DNA from: Odoribacter splanchnicus DSM 20712
GTDB lineage: Bacteria; Bacteroidota; Bacteroidia; Bacteroidales; Marinifilaceae
Direction: 5' to 3'
Length of the DNA: 64,000 nt
Assembly: GCF_000190535.1 (NCBI RefSeq)
Contig: NC_015160.1
Coordinates: 1,364,001 to 1,428,000 of the forward strand
Shown: one piece after another, positions 29,484-39,017 of the stretch
Position numbering within the stretch: the first letter of the stretch is position 1
Layout of the letters: each line of letters opens with the position of its first letter
Notes under the pieces: model-generated
What the model was told of the DNA's origin: nothing
Databases searched by the model: none
What the model saw: only the letters and a program-made list of their open reading frames with translations
Program-made: the position numbers and the translations under genes

Positions 29484-30356
29484 TTACCAATCTTTTTCGA
29501 TTTTCATTTTCTTTGCTTTCTGTTCCTGTGCTTTTTGTTTCTGCACTTTTTCCTGAACATTCTTTTCATCGTTCTGCAAAGCCTCTAACAAACGTTCCGC
29601 ATCCTCCTTAGAAATCTTACCCTGCTGTTGCTGAGGGTGTTGTTGTTGCTGGTCTTTATTCTGATCATTTTTATTCTGCTGGTCTTTATTCTGATCTTGA
29701 CGGTCTTTATTTTGCTGGTCTTTGTTCTGATCTTGCTGATCCTTATTTTGTTGATCTTTGTTCTGATCTTGACGGTCTTTATTCTGATCCTGTTGATCTT
29801 TATTCTGATCTTGCTGATCCTGGTTTTGGTCCTTATTTTGGTCTTGATTATCCTTGTTCTGATCTTTGTTTTGATCTTTATTCTGGTCCTTGTTCTGATC
29901 CTGATTCTGTTGATCCTGTTGTTGTTTATGGCGTGCAAATTCCAGGTTATATTTCGTTTGTTCAGAAGCCGGACGATTCCTTAATGAGTTTTTATACGCT
30001 TCGATGCTCTCGTCGGTTTTCTCCATCGCTAACAAAGTATTCCCGATATTATGATAAATTTCGCCCAACCGTTCTTTATCGGTTTCTTGTTTTGCCAAAG
30101 CAGAAAACTGTTCCAGAGCTTCATCGTACTTTTTCTGCTTATATAAAGCATCGGCCATATTAAAAGCCGCTTCAAATGAATTTGCCTTTTTATCGGCAGC
30201 TTTACGATATTCCACCTCAGCCTTTTCGAAATCCTGTTTTTCGAATAATTCGTTTCCTTCCCGGATAAATTTCCGTTCTTGCTGAGCAATAGCGGGCCAT
30301 GCAGCCAACAAGGTCACCACCGTTATTATCATAGACTTTACCATAACATTCATCAT
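29484..30356 (-). CDS. batC: BatC-like TPR protein with long Q/N/D/K repeat tract
   Basis: The 290-aa protein has a signal peptide (1-24), three TPR-like repeats (about 28-140, AFNMADALYKQKKYDEAL), then about 100 residues of QDQNKD-type low-complexity repeats (about 146-245) and a charged C-terminus (KISKEDAERLLEALQNDEKN). The TPR part is standard BatC. The repeat tract is unusually long and charged, probably a disordered periplasmic spacer. Confidence 0.88.
   Translation of the reverse strand: MMNVMVKSMIITVVTLLAAWPAIAQQERKFIREGNELFEKQDFEKAEVEYRKAADKKANSFEAAFNMADALYKQKKYDEALEQFSALAKQETDKERLGEIYHNIGNTLLAMEKTDESIEAYKNSLRNRPASEQTKYNLEFARHKQQQDQQNQDQNKDQNKDQNKDQNKDNQDQNKDQNQDQQDQNKDQQDQNKDRQDQNKDQQNKDQQDQNKDQQNKDRQDQNKDQQNKNDQNKDQQQQHPQQQQGKISKEDAERLLEALQNDEKNVQEKVQKQKAQEQKAKKMKIEKDW
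29640..29922 (-). repeat. Tandem low-complexity repeat inside batC
   Basis: Degenerate 12-18 nt units encoding QDQNKD and QQNKD variants repeat over nearly 300 bp. Units are imperfect, so the tract has diversified, but it is a likely site of length variation. Confidence 0.85.
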
Positions 30357-30400
30357 TTTTCGTACATTATTATCGTCAATCCGATTCTCTGTCTTTTCTT

Positions 30401-31432
30401 TTAGCGTTTGAAAAGATTGATCTTCATAAAATGTTTATTCTTTCTGCCCAGAATCATAAACTCCACAAAGATGAAAAACAACCCCACCAACAGGAAGTAC
30501 TGGTACTTCTCGGCATAATCACTATATACCCGCTCTTCAAGCAAGCTTTTCTCCATACGATTGACTTCGTCCAGGAGCCGGTTAAGTCCGACTTCGGTAT
30601 TGCTGGCCCGGATATACAGCCCCTCTCCGGCTTTAGCTATATCCTGCAAAGTTTGTTCGTCCAGTTTGGAGATGACTACATTCCCCTGTGCGTCCTGCAT
30701 AAATTGTCCGGGTTTTCCTTTCTCCGGGATCGGAGCACCCTGTTCCAATCCCATCCCTATGGTATGGATTACGATTCCTTTTTCATGGGCTTGCTTAGCA
30801 GCCGCAACCGCATCATCCTGATGGTTTTCTCCGTCCGTGATGACAATAATCGCTTTGGACGTCTCGGTTTCCGGTGTAAACGACCGGGCGGCCAGATCGA
30901 TCGCACTCCCGATAGCCGTCCCCTGTACCGGTACGATATCCGTACTGATATTCGACAGGAAAAGCTTGGCCGAAGAATAATCGGTAGTAATAGGTAATTG
31001 CACATAAGCATCCCCCGCAAATACAATCAAACCGATCTTATCGTTCGATAATTTCTCTACCATCCGGGAAATGGCCATCTTAGCTTTTTCCAAACGACTG
31101 GGTTTGATATCCTGTGCCATCATCGAATTGGAAACGTCGAGAGCGATCATCAACTCTACACCTTTTTTCTTCACCTGCTGCAGTTTCGAACCGAACTGAG
31201 GGCCTGCCACTCCGACAATGACAAACAATAAGGCCAGCATCAGCATAACGAACTTCCACGTGCCCCGCTTGAACGATAAAAGAGGCATCAAAGGCCCGAG
31301 TAATTCCGGATTACCGAATTCTGCTATCGCCTTCTTTTTTCGTCGGATCATCACCACATAAAAAACAATCAACAGTGGGATAACAATCAAGAGATATAAT
31401 AATTCAGGATGTGCAAATCTAAACATAGCCAA
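30401..31432 (-). CDS. batB: BatB-like von Willebrand factor A membrane protein
   Basis: The 343-aa protein has N-terminal transmembrane helices (about 9-28 and 58-76), a VWA domain (about 90-290) with a MIDAS metal site DVSNSM, and a C-terminal helix (YFLLVGLFFIFVEFMIL). It is the paired VWA component of the Bat complex. Gene order after batA (6-bp gap) is conserved. Confidence 0.92.
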   Translation of the reverse strand: MAMFRFAHPELLYLLIVIPLLIVFYVVMIRRKKKAIAEFGNPELLGPLMPLLSFKRGTWKFVMLMLALLFVIVGVAGPQFGSKLQQVKKKGVELMIALDVSNSMMAQDIKPSRLEKAKMAISRMVEKLSNDKIGLIVFAGDAYVQLPITTDYSSAKLFLSNISTDIVPVQGTAIGSAIDLAARSFTPETETSKAIIVITDGENHQDDAVAAAKQAHEKGIVIHTIGMGLEQGAPIPEKGKPGQFMQDAQGNVVISKLDEQTLQDIAKAGEGLYIRASNTEVGLNRLLDEVNRMEKSLLEERVYSDYAEKYQYFLLVGLFFIFVEFMILGRKNKHFMKINLFKR

Positions 31433-31438
31433 ATAATT

Positions 31439-32431
31439 TTACGGTATTTTCCTTAAAAGAGTATACTTCAGAACTGCCTGTGCAATCAGTAAACACATAC
31501 CCAGCAAACCGAAAATAAAATACTGTTCATTCTTTTTACTGAAATGTTTCACTTCTATCTTACTTTTCTCCAACTGATCGATCTCGGAATAGATCTGCTG
31601 TAATTTATCGTTATCCGTCGCCCGGAAATATTTACCGCCGGTCACGTTAGCAATCTGTTGTAATACCCCTTCGTCGATTTCCACAGGCATATTCTGCAAT
31701 TGCACGCCGAAGGGAGTGGGAACAGGATAAGGAGCTTCGCCATAGGTTCCGACTCCGATCGTATATACCCGGATACCGAAAGCTTTAGCTAATTCGGCAG
31801 CCGTGACAGGTGCTATCGCTCCCTGATTATTGATACCGTCTGTCAACAAAATCACCACTTTCGATTTACCGGGGCTATCTTTCAACCGGTTGACCGCATT
31901 AGCCAAACCCAGACCGATCGCCGTTCCATCCTGGATCATACCGCTTTTCACCTCCCGGAGTAGATTGACCAATACAGCCTGATCGGTAGTCAACGGACAC
32001 TGAGTAAAGCTCTCGCCGGCAAAAACCACCAATCCGATTTTATCCTGAGGACGTTCGAGGATAAATTTCGTAGCCACCTCTTTAGCCGCCTCTAAACGGT
32101 CGGGCGTAAAGTCACGGGCCAGCATACTCGTGGAAACGTCCAGAGCCAGTGCGATATCGATACCTTCACTGGTATAAGTTTGCCAGCTATTACTGGACTG
32201 CGGACGAGCCAAGGCCGTCACCAATAAGATAATGGCAAGCAATTCCAATACGAACAAAACATGCCGCCACCAGATCCGGCCGGAATGTTTGATCCCCTTA
32301 AACGCCTGTAATGAAGAAAACTGTAAATCAGCATGCGACTTTTTTTCCTTCAGGATATACCAGACGATCATTGGTACTAAAAGTATCAATAACAGGAAAT
32401 ATTTCGGGTTTGCAAATTCGAATCCAAACAT
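31439..32431 (-). CDS. batA: BatA-like von Willebrand factor A membrane protein
   Basis: The 330-aa protein has N-terminal helices (about 10-26 and 58-76), a VWA domain (about 90-280) with MIDAS motif DVSTSM and LTDG, and a C-terminal transmembrane segment. VWA domains with MIDAS sites bind partner proteins through a divalent cation, and MoxR AAA proteins typically remodel such complexes. Confidence 0.93.
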   Translation of the reverse strand: MFGFEFANPKYFLLLILLVPMIVWYILKEKKSHADLQFSSLQAFKGIKHSGRIWWRHVLFVLELLAIILLVTALARPQSSNSWQTYTSEGIDIALALDVSTSMLARDFTPDRLEAAKEVATKFILERPQDKIGLVVFAGESFTQCPLTTDQAVLVNLLREVKSGMIQDGTAIGLGLANAVNRLKDSPGKSKVVILLTDGINNQGAIAPVTAAELAKAFGIRVYTIGVGTYGEAPYPVPTPFGVQLQNMPVEIDEGVLQQIANVTGGKYFRATDNDKLQQIYSEIDQLEKSKIEVKHFSKKNEQYFIFGLLGMCLLIAQAVLKYTLLRKIP

Positions 32432-32485
32432 TTTATTTCAGTTTACAAATTAACTCATACACTCTTTTCAAAGTGCCTGATCGCC

Positions 32486-33529
32486 TCATTTATCTTTTAC
32501 GTCTTCGGGAGTTTCGCTTTTTTCAGCTTCTTTTCGCTGTTGTTCTTCTTCCTGACGTTTTCTTTCTTCTTCCTGTTTCTGCTGCTGAGCAATTTCAGCC
32601 TCTACCCGTTGGTGAGTGTTATTGACAAATTCGTAAGCGGCATCCAGATAACGGGAATTTTCATCCTGCAAGGGAGTAAACTTAGCGAATTTCACATAAT
32701 CGGCCGTCGTCAACATCTCTGCTATTCTCTCCCGTTCTTTGGCTTCTACCTCTTTACAATTTACCAAGGCCTGCATTGTTTCGGAGGAGGTCTGTTCCAT
32801 GGCAGGTATAGCGAACTCTCCGTCAAGGTATTGGCGTACGGTATCCGTCAATCGGGTATAATATTCCTTTTCTTTTCCGGCCTGCCAAAGCTTATTGCCC
32901 TTGATTTCATCCAAGGAACGGATAGCCATGACATAAGGCGGAATCTCTTCTTTCTTCGGCGTAAACAAGGGTTTGTTCTTCCGCCTCCGGTCCCAATACA
33001 GCCAGAAGATCAGAATAAGGGCAATCCCTAACAAAACCCACAACAGATAAGGCAAAATCTCGGCAAAAGTCCAGGGTGCGGCATAAGGCATAACGATATC
33101 GTAATTCCCCTTTTGCGGATCTACCTGGAAAGTATTCACCACCAATCCTACGGGATCGGTCCGAACAATATTATTATATTCCTGACTTTCGATCGTAATG
33201 GGCTGAGGAGGCACAACATATACTCCTGTATCGAAAGCAGTGACGACATATTTTTCCTCCAAAAGCCATCTTCCATCCTTTTCTTTTACAGAATCCCGTA
33301 CAGGACCGGAGATAATCTCCAATCCATGGACAACCGTATCCTGTAACCGAGGGAACACAATCCGGACTCCCGGGTCTACCTTCGCTTTAAAAGTAAGATG
33401 TTGTTGATCTCCAATCATCATATAATTGGTGTCAAGCGCCACCCCATATTCTACATGCTGAGCTTTCAGGGTCGCCACCCCTAAAAACAAGCACAGATAT
33501 AATAATATTTGTTTCAAAACACTCCTCAT
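32486..33529 (-). CDS. Bat-operon membrane protein (DUF4381-like position)
   Basis: The 347-aa protein has a signal peptide (1-23), a periplasmic BatD-like beta domain (about 25-150, YVVPPQPITIESQ), one transmembrane helix (about 159-180), a cytoplasmic helical domain with a YVKFAKF motif, and a highly charged coiled-coil tail (QQQKQEEERKRQEEEQQRKE). It lies between the DUF58 gene and batA, the slot usually filled by this family in Bacteroidales moxR operons. Its function is not established. Confidence 0.75.
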   Translation of the reverse strand: MRSVLKQILLYLCLFLGVATLKAQHVEYGVALDTNYMMIGDQQHLTFKAKVDPGVRIVFPRLQDTVVHGLEIISGPVRDSVKEKDGRWLLEEKYVVTAFDTGVYVVPPQPITIESQEYNNIVRTDPVGLVVNTFQVDPQKGNYDIVMPYAAPWTFAEILPYLLWVLLGIALILIFWLYWDRRRKNKPLFTPKKEEIPPYVMAIRSLDEIKGNKLWQAGKEKEYYTRLTDTVRQYLDGEFAIPAMEQTSSETMQALVNCKEVEAKERERIAEMLTTADYVKFAKFTPLQDENSRYLDAAYEFVNNTHQRVEAEIAQQQKQEEERKRQEEEQQRKEAEKSETPEDVKDK

Positions 33530-33560
33530 AGTTACGATCTTTGATCAAAATCCATAATAA

Positions 33561-34430
33561 TTAAGCCCTTTTCTTAAACAAAGTGATTAAAGCCCTGACG
33601 TAGTCTTCGTCGGAACGGATATTAGCGACATCGACTCCCGAACGTTTGAAGATTGCATCCAGTTCCTTTTCGCGGACAAAAGCATATTTTTCATACGCTT
33701 CCCTCAGCTTTTTATCGGAAGTATCCACCCACATCTGTTCTCCGGTTTCGGCATCCCTCAGGTACATCATCCCGACCGGAGGCAATTGATTTTCCCGGGG
33801 GTCGTATACCCTCAGGGCGACAACATCGTGTTTCCGGTTAGCGATAGCCAAAGCATGGGCAAAATCGTGCTCGTCGATAAAATCGGAAATAACAAAACAG
33901 GTACACCGTTTCTTGATCGAATTGGTCATATATTCCAATGCCTGTTCGATATCGGTCTGTTTATCTTCCGGATAGAAATCGATCAGTTCGCGAATAATAT
34001 GCAAGATATGTGTTCTTCCCTTCTTCGGAGGAATAAATTTCTCGATCTTATCCGAGAAGAAAATCACCCCGATCTTATCGTTATTCTGGATTGCAGAAAA
34101 AGCAAGCACTGCAGCAATTTCGGTAATCTGGTTTTTCTTCAGTTTCGAAATAGTCCCGAAATTACGGGAGGCACTTACATCGATCATCAACATGACCGTC
34201 AACTCCCGTTCTTCCTCGAAGATCTTCACATAAGGACGGTTGTGGCGGGCAGTCACATTCCAGTCGATATTCCGGATATCGTCGCCGTACTGATATTCTC
34301 TTACCTCACTGAAAGTCATACCTCTCCCCTTAAAGGCAGAATGATATTCGCCGGCAAAAATATTTTTGGACAAGCCCCGGGTTTTAATCTCTATCTTCCG
34401 GACCCGCTTTAACAATTCAGAAGTTTCCAT
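33561..34430 (-). CDS. DUF58 family protein (VWA-like), MoxR-associated
   Basis: The 289-aa protein has the DUF58 signature GDDIRNIDWNVTARHNRPYV (about 49-68) and a VWA-like domain with a MIDAS-like LMIDVSASRNF. DUF58 proteins nearly always follow moxR and may recruit it to the Bat membrane complex. It lacks transmembrane helices and is probably cytoplasmic. Confidence 0.92.
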   Translation of the reverse strand: METSELLKRVRKIEIKTRGLSKNIFAGEYHSAFKGRGMTFSEVREYQYGDDIRNIDWNVTARHNRPYVKIFEEERELTVMLMIDVSASRNFGTISKLKKNQITEIAAVLAFSAIQNNDKIGVIFFSDKIEKFIPPKKGRTHILHIIRELIDFYPEDKQTDIEQALEYMTNSIKKRCTCFVISDFIDEHDFAHALAIANRKHDVVALRVYDPRENQLPPVGMMYLRDAETGEQMWVDTSDKKLREAYEKYAFVREKELDAIFKRSGVDVANIRSDEDYVRALITLFKKRA

Positions 34431-34478
34431 ATCTAAAAGTAAAAGGTTAAAAGTAAAAGGTTAAAAACGACCTTCCGA

Positions 34479-35471
34479 CTATGGAACCTCTACGGCATTC
34501 AGGATCTCGTTGATAATATCCTCACTGGTAATGTTATTGGCTTCAGCCTCATAAGTCAGGCCGATACGGTGACGCAAAACATCATGACATACCGCCCGTA
34601 CATCTTCGGGGATGACATAACCACGACGTTTGATGAAAGCGTACGCTTTGGCAGCCTTGGCCAAACTGATGCTGGCACGCGGCGAACCTCCGTAAGCGAT
34701 CATGCTGACAAACTTGTCGAGCCCGGCTTCCTGCGGAAAACGGGTGGCAAAAACAATATCGATGATGTATTTTTCAATTTTCTCATCCATGTATACATCC
34801 TTCACTACTTCACGGGCACGAATGATATCTTCGGGTTTCAGAATAGTAGATGCCTTAGGGAAGGCTTTCTCCATATTCTGACGAACGATCAGCTTTTCTT
34901 CTTCTTTTTTGGGGTAATCGATCACTACTTTCAGCATAAAACGGTCGACCTGGGCTTCAGGTAACGGATAGGTACCTTCCTGTTCGATCGGATTCTGGGT
35001 GGCCATAACCAGGAAAGGCTCGGGCAAACGATAGGTCATATCTCCGATCGTCACCTGACGTTCCTGCATCGCTTCCAATAAAGCAGACTGTACTTTTGCC
35101 GGAGCACGGTTGATTTCATCCGCCAGAATGAAGTTCGCAAAAATCGGTCCTTGTTTTACCACAAACTCTTCTCTCTTCTGAGAATAAATCATCGTACCGA
35201 TCACATCGGCAGGCAAAAGATCGGGGGTAAACTGAATACGACTGAATTTCGCATCAATCGTAGTTGCCAGCGTATTGATGGCCAAGGTTTTTGCCAGGCC
35301 GGGAACACCTTCCAATAAAATGTGCCCGTTGGAAAGCATCCCGATCAGAAGTCCTTCAACCAAATGTTTCTGACCAACGATGACTTTGTTCATCTCCATG
35401 TTGATCATGTCCACAAAAGAGCTTTCCTGCTGTATGCGTTCATTCAATGCTTTGATATCAACAGTATCCAT
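34479..35471 (-). CDS. moxR: MoxR-family AAA+ ATPase
   Basis: The 330-aa AAA+ ATPase has Walker A EGVPGLAKT (about 54-62), Walker B FILADEINRAP (about 112-122), sensor 1 MATQNP, and the C-terminal lid. It is the first gene of the operon moxR-DUF58-(membrane protein)-batA-batB-batC-batD-batE. It is presumed to act as a chaperone for the VWA proteins encoded downstream. Confidence 0.96.
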   Translation of the reverse strand: MDTVDIKALNERIQQESSFVDMINMEMNKVIVGQKHLVEGLLIGMLSNGHILLEGVPGLAKTLAINTLATTIDAKFSRIQFTPDLLPADVIGTMIYSQKREEFVVKQGPIFANFILADEINRAPAKVQSALLEAMQERQVTIGDMTYRLPEPFLVMATQNPIEQEGTYPLPEAQVDRFMLKVVIDYPKKEEEKLIVRQNMEKAFPKASTILKPEDIIRAREVVKDVYMDEKIEKYIIDIVFATRFPQEAGLDKFVSMIAYGGSPRASISLAKAAKAYAFIKRRGYVIPEDVRAVCHDVLRHRIGLTYEAEANNITSEDIINEILNAVEVP

Positions 35472-35677
35472 AGATTCAAATTTAAAGTTGTTATATCTTA
35501 TAAAATTCTATTACGAACCAGAAAAAAATGTGTTACTTTCAAGCCCACATTTCTATCGAATCTCTATTTTTGTCAAATGTTAAAATTTTGAGTACTCCAA
35601 AATTAGTCAATCTAAGTTCAAATGTTAAATTCCTAGCCTTAAAAAAAGTTAACCCTCCGTTTAAGGTTTTGCAAAAA

Positions 35678-35709
35678 AAATATCAGGCTATCCGTCGACC
35701 CTGATATTT
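35678..35709 (-). terminator. Intrinsic terminator after the small membrane protein gene
   Basis: On the minus strand AAATATCAGG and CCTGATATTT form a perfect 10-bp stem followed by TTTTTGC, 8 bp after the stop codon at 35718. Confidence 0.85.
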
Positions 35710-35717
35710 ACACCTTC

Positions 35718-36083
35718 TTATTTCTTCTTATTCCCTTTAACACGCTGCCTGAGTAAATCACGTCCCCGGGAAATGAATATATAAATAGTGAATACAAAAA
35801 TCAAACAACGTAAAATAAACCCAGCATTCAGTACCGGCTCAGCTCCCTTAAAATCACGGATTAACCAGGAAAGCATATAAATCAGTAAACCTCCTAACAC
35901 AATCACCTGAATCAGAATAAAGTAACGCCTCCGGCTTTTCGCCGGCAAGGGGACCGCTTCATCTGCAATACTCCGATCTGCCTCCGTTCTTTCCGTCCGC
36001 TCCCTGAGCTGCTGCCAAAACCGTACCCCCAATAAGAGTATGAACACACAAAATGCTATAAATATAAGTGTATCTCTATCCAT
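35718..36083 (-). CDS. Small membrane protein of unknown function
   Basis: The 121-aa protein has three hydrophobic segments (about 5-23, 54-74 and 87-107) separated by basic stretches, and ends in KGNKKK. I do not recognise the family. A TACATTTG promoter box lies about 110 bp upstream and a strong terminator follows, so it is a single-gene transcript upstream of the bat operon. Standing alone with both signals supports it being a real gene. Confidence 0.75.
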   Translation of the reverse strand: MDRDTLIFIAFCVFILLLGVRFWQQLRERTERTEADRSIADEAVPLPAKSRRRYFILIQVIVLGGLLIYMLSWLIRDFKGAEPVLNAGFILRCLIFVFTIYIFISRGRDLLRQRVKGNKKK

Positions 36084-36680
36084 CGTTTATTTCAGATTAA
36101 ACTTTTTTTAGCTACAGAGATTTCAAGTTATAAAAGTGCCAGCCCCCCCGGAAAGGGCCGTAAACAAAACGAGGCACTCCCCCTATGCCTGCAAATGTAG
36201 GATAAATAGTCGAAAGTTCATAAAAACAAAATGAAATCCAGACTTTAGAAGTGGAGAATTTCCTCATAATTATGGAGAATATTTCCGATTCAGTCGAGAC
36301 TAAATCTTTGGGATTTTCTGTTTAACGTTTTTTGCTGAAAAATCAGACTCAGACAACAGTGTTTTTTCAAAGCAGAGCCTAAGGCCCTCCCTACAGGCAC
36401 GAAGCAAGCCTCGACAAACGGAAAGTTTCTTCACTTTCAAAGCCTAAATCAAACTGGTTTATACTCACTTCGACTCTGATCAGCTTCATCCTTTCAAGTC
36501 CCTTGACCAGCATCCCCCCCCCTTTTTAATCGGTAAACTTTCGGTTCAGAGTTGAATAATTAATTCCGGACCTAGTTTCGCTAATAATCAGCTTCGAAGC
36601 CACCCTATGTCCAATTTACAGGCTGCACCTGCTAATCCGATACCCCGGTTGCAACGCAAGTATTCCTGACAAAATCGAAC
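36084..36680 (-). other. Intergenic region of about 600 bp, no gene recognised
   Basis: Apart from the promoter box at 36192 I see no coding frame with family resemblance and no RNA motif that I can name. It is richer in G/C runs than neighbouring spacers (CAGCCCCCCCGG near 36140; CATCCCCCCCCC near 36510). Confidence 0.6.
36192..36199 (-). promoter_or_regulatory. Bacteroides-type -7 box (TACATTTG) for the small membrane protein gene
   Basis: The box TACATTTGCAG on the minus strand fits the TAnnTTTG consensus. It would give a leader of about 100 nt. Confidence 0.5.
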
Positions 36681-37133
36681 TTAATCGGCTGTTCGTTCCG
36701 AGATACAAATATTAATGGCATTCATACCTCTTTTACCACGCTCCAAGTCGAAAATAACGATGGCATTTTCTACAAGTTCGGAAAGAGCGTTGCTCACATG
36801 AAAAAAATATTTTTCAGTTCCTGACAGATCCTTAATAAAACCATACCCCTTCGAAACATTAAAATACTCTACCCGCCCTTTACGGACCTCAGGAGATTCT
36901 TGTCTGGGAGTCGAGATCACAATTTCTTCATGGTTTATCTCTTCCTTTTTATGATTCGTTTCCGGAGGTGTCGAAGTAATCCGGCCATTTTCATCGACAT
37001 AGGCTATCATATCTTCAAAACTATTCGTATTACCGGATAGTTTTCTTTCTTCTTTCCGGTTTTGTTTTTCTAATCTCCGGGCTTGTTTTTTCTTCTCGTT
37101 TTCTTTCTTACTGAATGTCTGTGGTCTTGCCAT
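36681..37133 (-). CDS. Cold-shock domain protein with charged N-terminal extension
   Basis: The 150-aa protein has a lysine/glutamate-rich N-terminus (about 1-40, with a coiled KKENEKKKQARRLEKQNRKE stretch) and a C-terminal cold-shock domain (about 85-146) with RNP-like motifs KGYGFIKD and KYFFHVS. It binds single-stranded RNA or DNA and probably acts as an RNA chaperone. The extension is the form common in Bacteroidetes. A DEAD-box helicase and an RRM protein are encoded upstream on the same strand, all with long leaders. Confidence 0.92.
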   Translation of the reverse strand: MARPQTFSKKENEKKKQARRLEKQNRKEERKLSGNTNSFEDMIAYVDENGRITSTPPETNHKKEEINHEEIVISTPRQESPEVRKGRVEYFNVSKGYGFIKDLSGTEKYFFHVSNALSELVENAIVIFDLERGKRGMNAINICISERTAD

Positions 37134-37463
37134 TTAACTGTATGAATTGTTTATAAATAAAAAATAAAATTTATCACCTAATCGAATCGTAAGATTATTC
37201 CGACACCTATTCGTCTCCGGTGTTCGTGTTTGAAGACCATCGGAGTTCTGCCGAGTATCATCATGCTTTTTCTGAACGACCGAGCGATAGTGTCTGAGAG
37301 AAACGTAACGTAAAGTTTTTGCGCAGCAAGGAGTTCCACCGGGCAGGAGAAAAACCGATGAAATCGACAAAAGCCTTAACGGAGCGGTCCAGACGAACCG
37401 GTCTGACGACACAGCAACCGAAATCGGAATAGAAAAACTAAATCCCAGGAATTTTCCATCTAC
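37134..37463 (-). promoter_or_regulatory. Likely long leader of the cold-shock protein gene
   Basis: The 330-bp spacer between the helicase stop and the csp start has no credible gene. Several short inverted stretches (for example CTCCGGTG ... CATCGGAG near 37214-37246) suggest a structured 5' leader, as known for cold-shock mRNAs. This is inference from position. Confidence 0.35.
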
Positions 37464-38588
37464 TCAGGCCGAAACTTCAGCCCTACAGAGTTTTTTTCCG
37501 GTCAATTTCTGGATATTATCTACTAGTTTTCGTTCTTCCTGAGAACAAAATGTAAAGGCCGTTCCTGCATTCCCAGCCCTTCCGGTCCGTCCGATGCGAT
37601 GTACATAAGTTTCAGGGACATCAGGCAGATCATAATTGATCACTAACGGCAACTCATTGATATCGATACCCCGGGCCGCAATATCGGTAGCCACCATCAC
37701 CCGGGTCTTTCCTGATTTAAAATTTCCTAAAGCCGACTGACGGGCAGCTTGACTCTTGTTTCCGTGAATAGCCTGACTTCCGATTCCGGCTTTGCCCAAT
37801 ACCCGGACAATCCGGTCGGCATTATGTTTCGTACGGGAGAAAACCAATACCGATTGATTTTCAGCTTTCCGTAAAAGGGATATCAATAAACGTCCTTTCT
37901 CGGCTTTCTCGACGAAATAAACGAACTGTTCGATAGCATCGACAGTCGGAGATTCAGGAGTAATGGTGATTTTCACAGGATTTTTCAATAAAGCAGAAGC
38001 CAGCGTAACAATCGAATCGGGCATCGTCGCCGAAAAAAACAAGGTCTGTTTTTCTTTCGGAAGCTTCGGTAATATCCGCTTAATATCGTGAATAAACCCC
38101 ATATCGAGCATACGGTCCGCTTCGTCGAGCACGAAATATTTCACCTGATCCAGGCTGAGAAACCCCTGACTCATCAAGTCGAGCAAACGCCCCGGAGTCG
38201 CAACCAGAATATCGATACCTTTTTGCAACATAGTAACCTGCGGACGTTGGTTTACTCCTCCAAACATCACACCATGACGAACCGGGGTATACCTGGCATA
38301 CTCGTCTAAACATTCACTGATTTGTAAGGCCAGTTCGCGGGTCGGCGTCAGGATCAAAGCTTTGACTCCCTTGCGTTTCGTTATAATCGGATCTGCCTGT
38401 AAAAGCTGGATGATAGGAATAGCGAACGAAGCCGTTTTTCCGGTTCCTGTCTGTGCACATCCCAATATATCTTTTCGGGACAAGGCTACAGGGATTGCTT
38501 GCTGCTGAATCGGTGTCGGCCTGTTATATCCTTTTTCCTCAATAGCCTTTAAAATCGGCTGGATTATATTTAATTCTTTAAATGTCAT
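37464..38588 (-). CDS. DEAD-box ATP-dependent RNA helicase (RhlE-like)
   Basis: The 374-aa protein carries the full set of DEAD-box motifs: Q motif (PTPIQQQAIPVA), AQTGTGKT (I), PTRELA (Ia), VLDEADRM (II), SATMP (III), ARGIDI (V) and HRIGRTGRAG (VI). It lacks the long basic C-terminal tail of larger RhlE proteins. It unwinds structured RNA, likely in ribosome assembly or cold adaptation, which fits its neighbours. Confidence 0.95.
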   Translation of the reverse strand: MTFKELNIIQPILKAIEEKGYNRPTPIQQQAIPVALSRKDILGCAQTGTGKTASFAIPIIQLLQADPIITKRKGVKALILTPTRELALQISECLDEYARYTPVRHGVMFGGVNQRPQVTMLQKGIDILVATPGRLLDLMSQGFLSLDQVKYFVLDEADRMLDMGFIHDIKRILPKLPKEKQTLFFSATMPDSIVTLASALLKNPVKITITPESPTVDAIEQFVYFVEKAEKGRLLISLLRKAENQSVLVFSRTKHNADRIVRVLGKAGIGSQAIHGNKSQAARQSALGNFKSGKTRVMVATDIAARGIDINELPLVINYDLPDVPETYVHRIGRTGRAGNAGTAFTFCSQEERKLVDNIQKLTGKKLCRAEVSA

Positions 38589-39017
38589 ATATTATTATTT
38601 TGCTGTACGTCAAAACAGCATTTATTTTCACTATTTAATTTTCTCTGCTGTATCGGATCTATATAGAACATACAACAGAAATGCCGGGGTAACATTAATA
38701 TGTTTTAATGGGGCAGAAAGGTCATCCGAATAAATAGGCTGGGAAAAAACGTTTTAACAAACGATCAGCCTTATTGAATAACTAGTTAAACTTTCAACAC
38801 TCATTTCTCAAAGGAAAAAGAACAAAAAAGTTTAATAAATCTGTTTCAGAAACGGAACACTTCAGGACTGAAAACTCCTGATCTCACATCGAAAAGAAAG
38901 AATAAATCGAACTTCATTGTTGAGTGTTATAAGACACCCGAAATAAAACTTATAGAAGAGGTTAGCTGGAAAGCCGAATAGTTGATTTTTCAGCCAACCC
39001 CTTATCTGATCACCTGA
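38589..39017 (-). other. 429-bp spacer upstream of the helicase gene
   Basis: No gene seen. Near 38959-38999 the minus strand has GGTTGGCTGAAAA paired with TTTCCAGCTAACC, a terminator-like hairpin just after the RRM gene. The rest is AT-rich and probably the helicase promoter and leader. Confidence 0.5.

Noticed and set aside
29628..29984. 118-aa plus-strand frame of Leu/Ile/Val-rich sequence resembling a membrane protein
   Set aside because: It is the antisense of the batC Q/N/D/K repeats; the hydrophobic appearance is a by-product of the repeat.
37134..37412. 92-aa minus-strand frame upstream of csp
   Set aside because: It starts without a signal or family match and lies in what is probably the csp leader.
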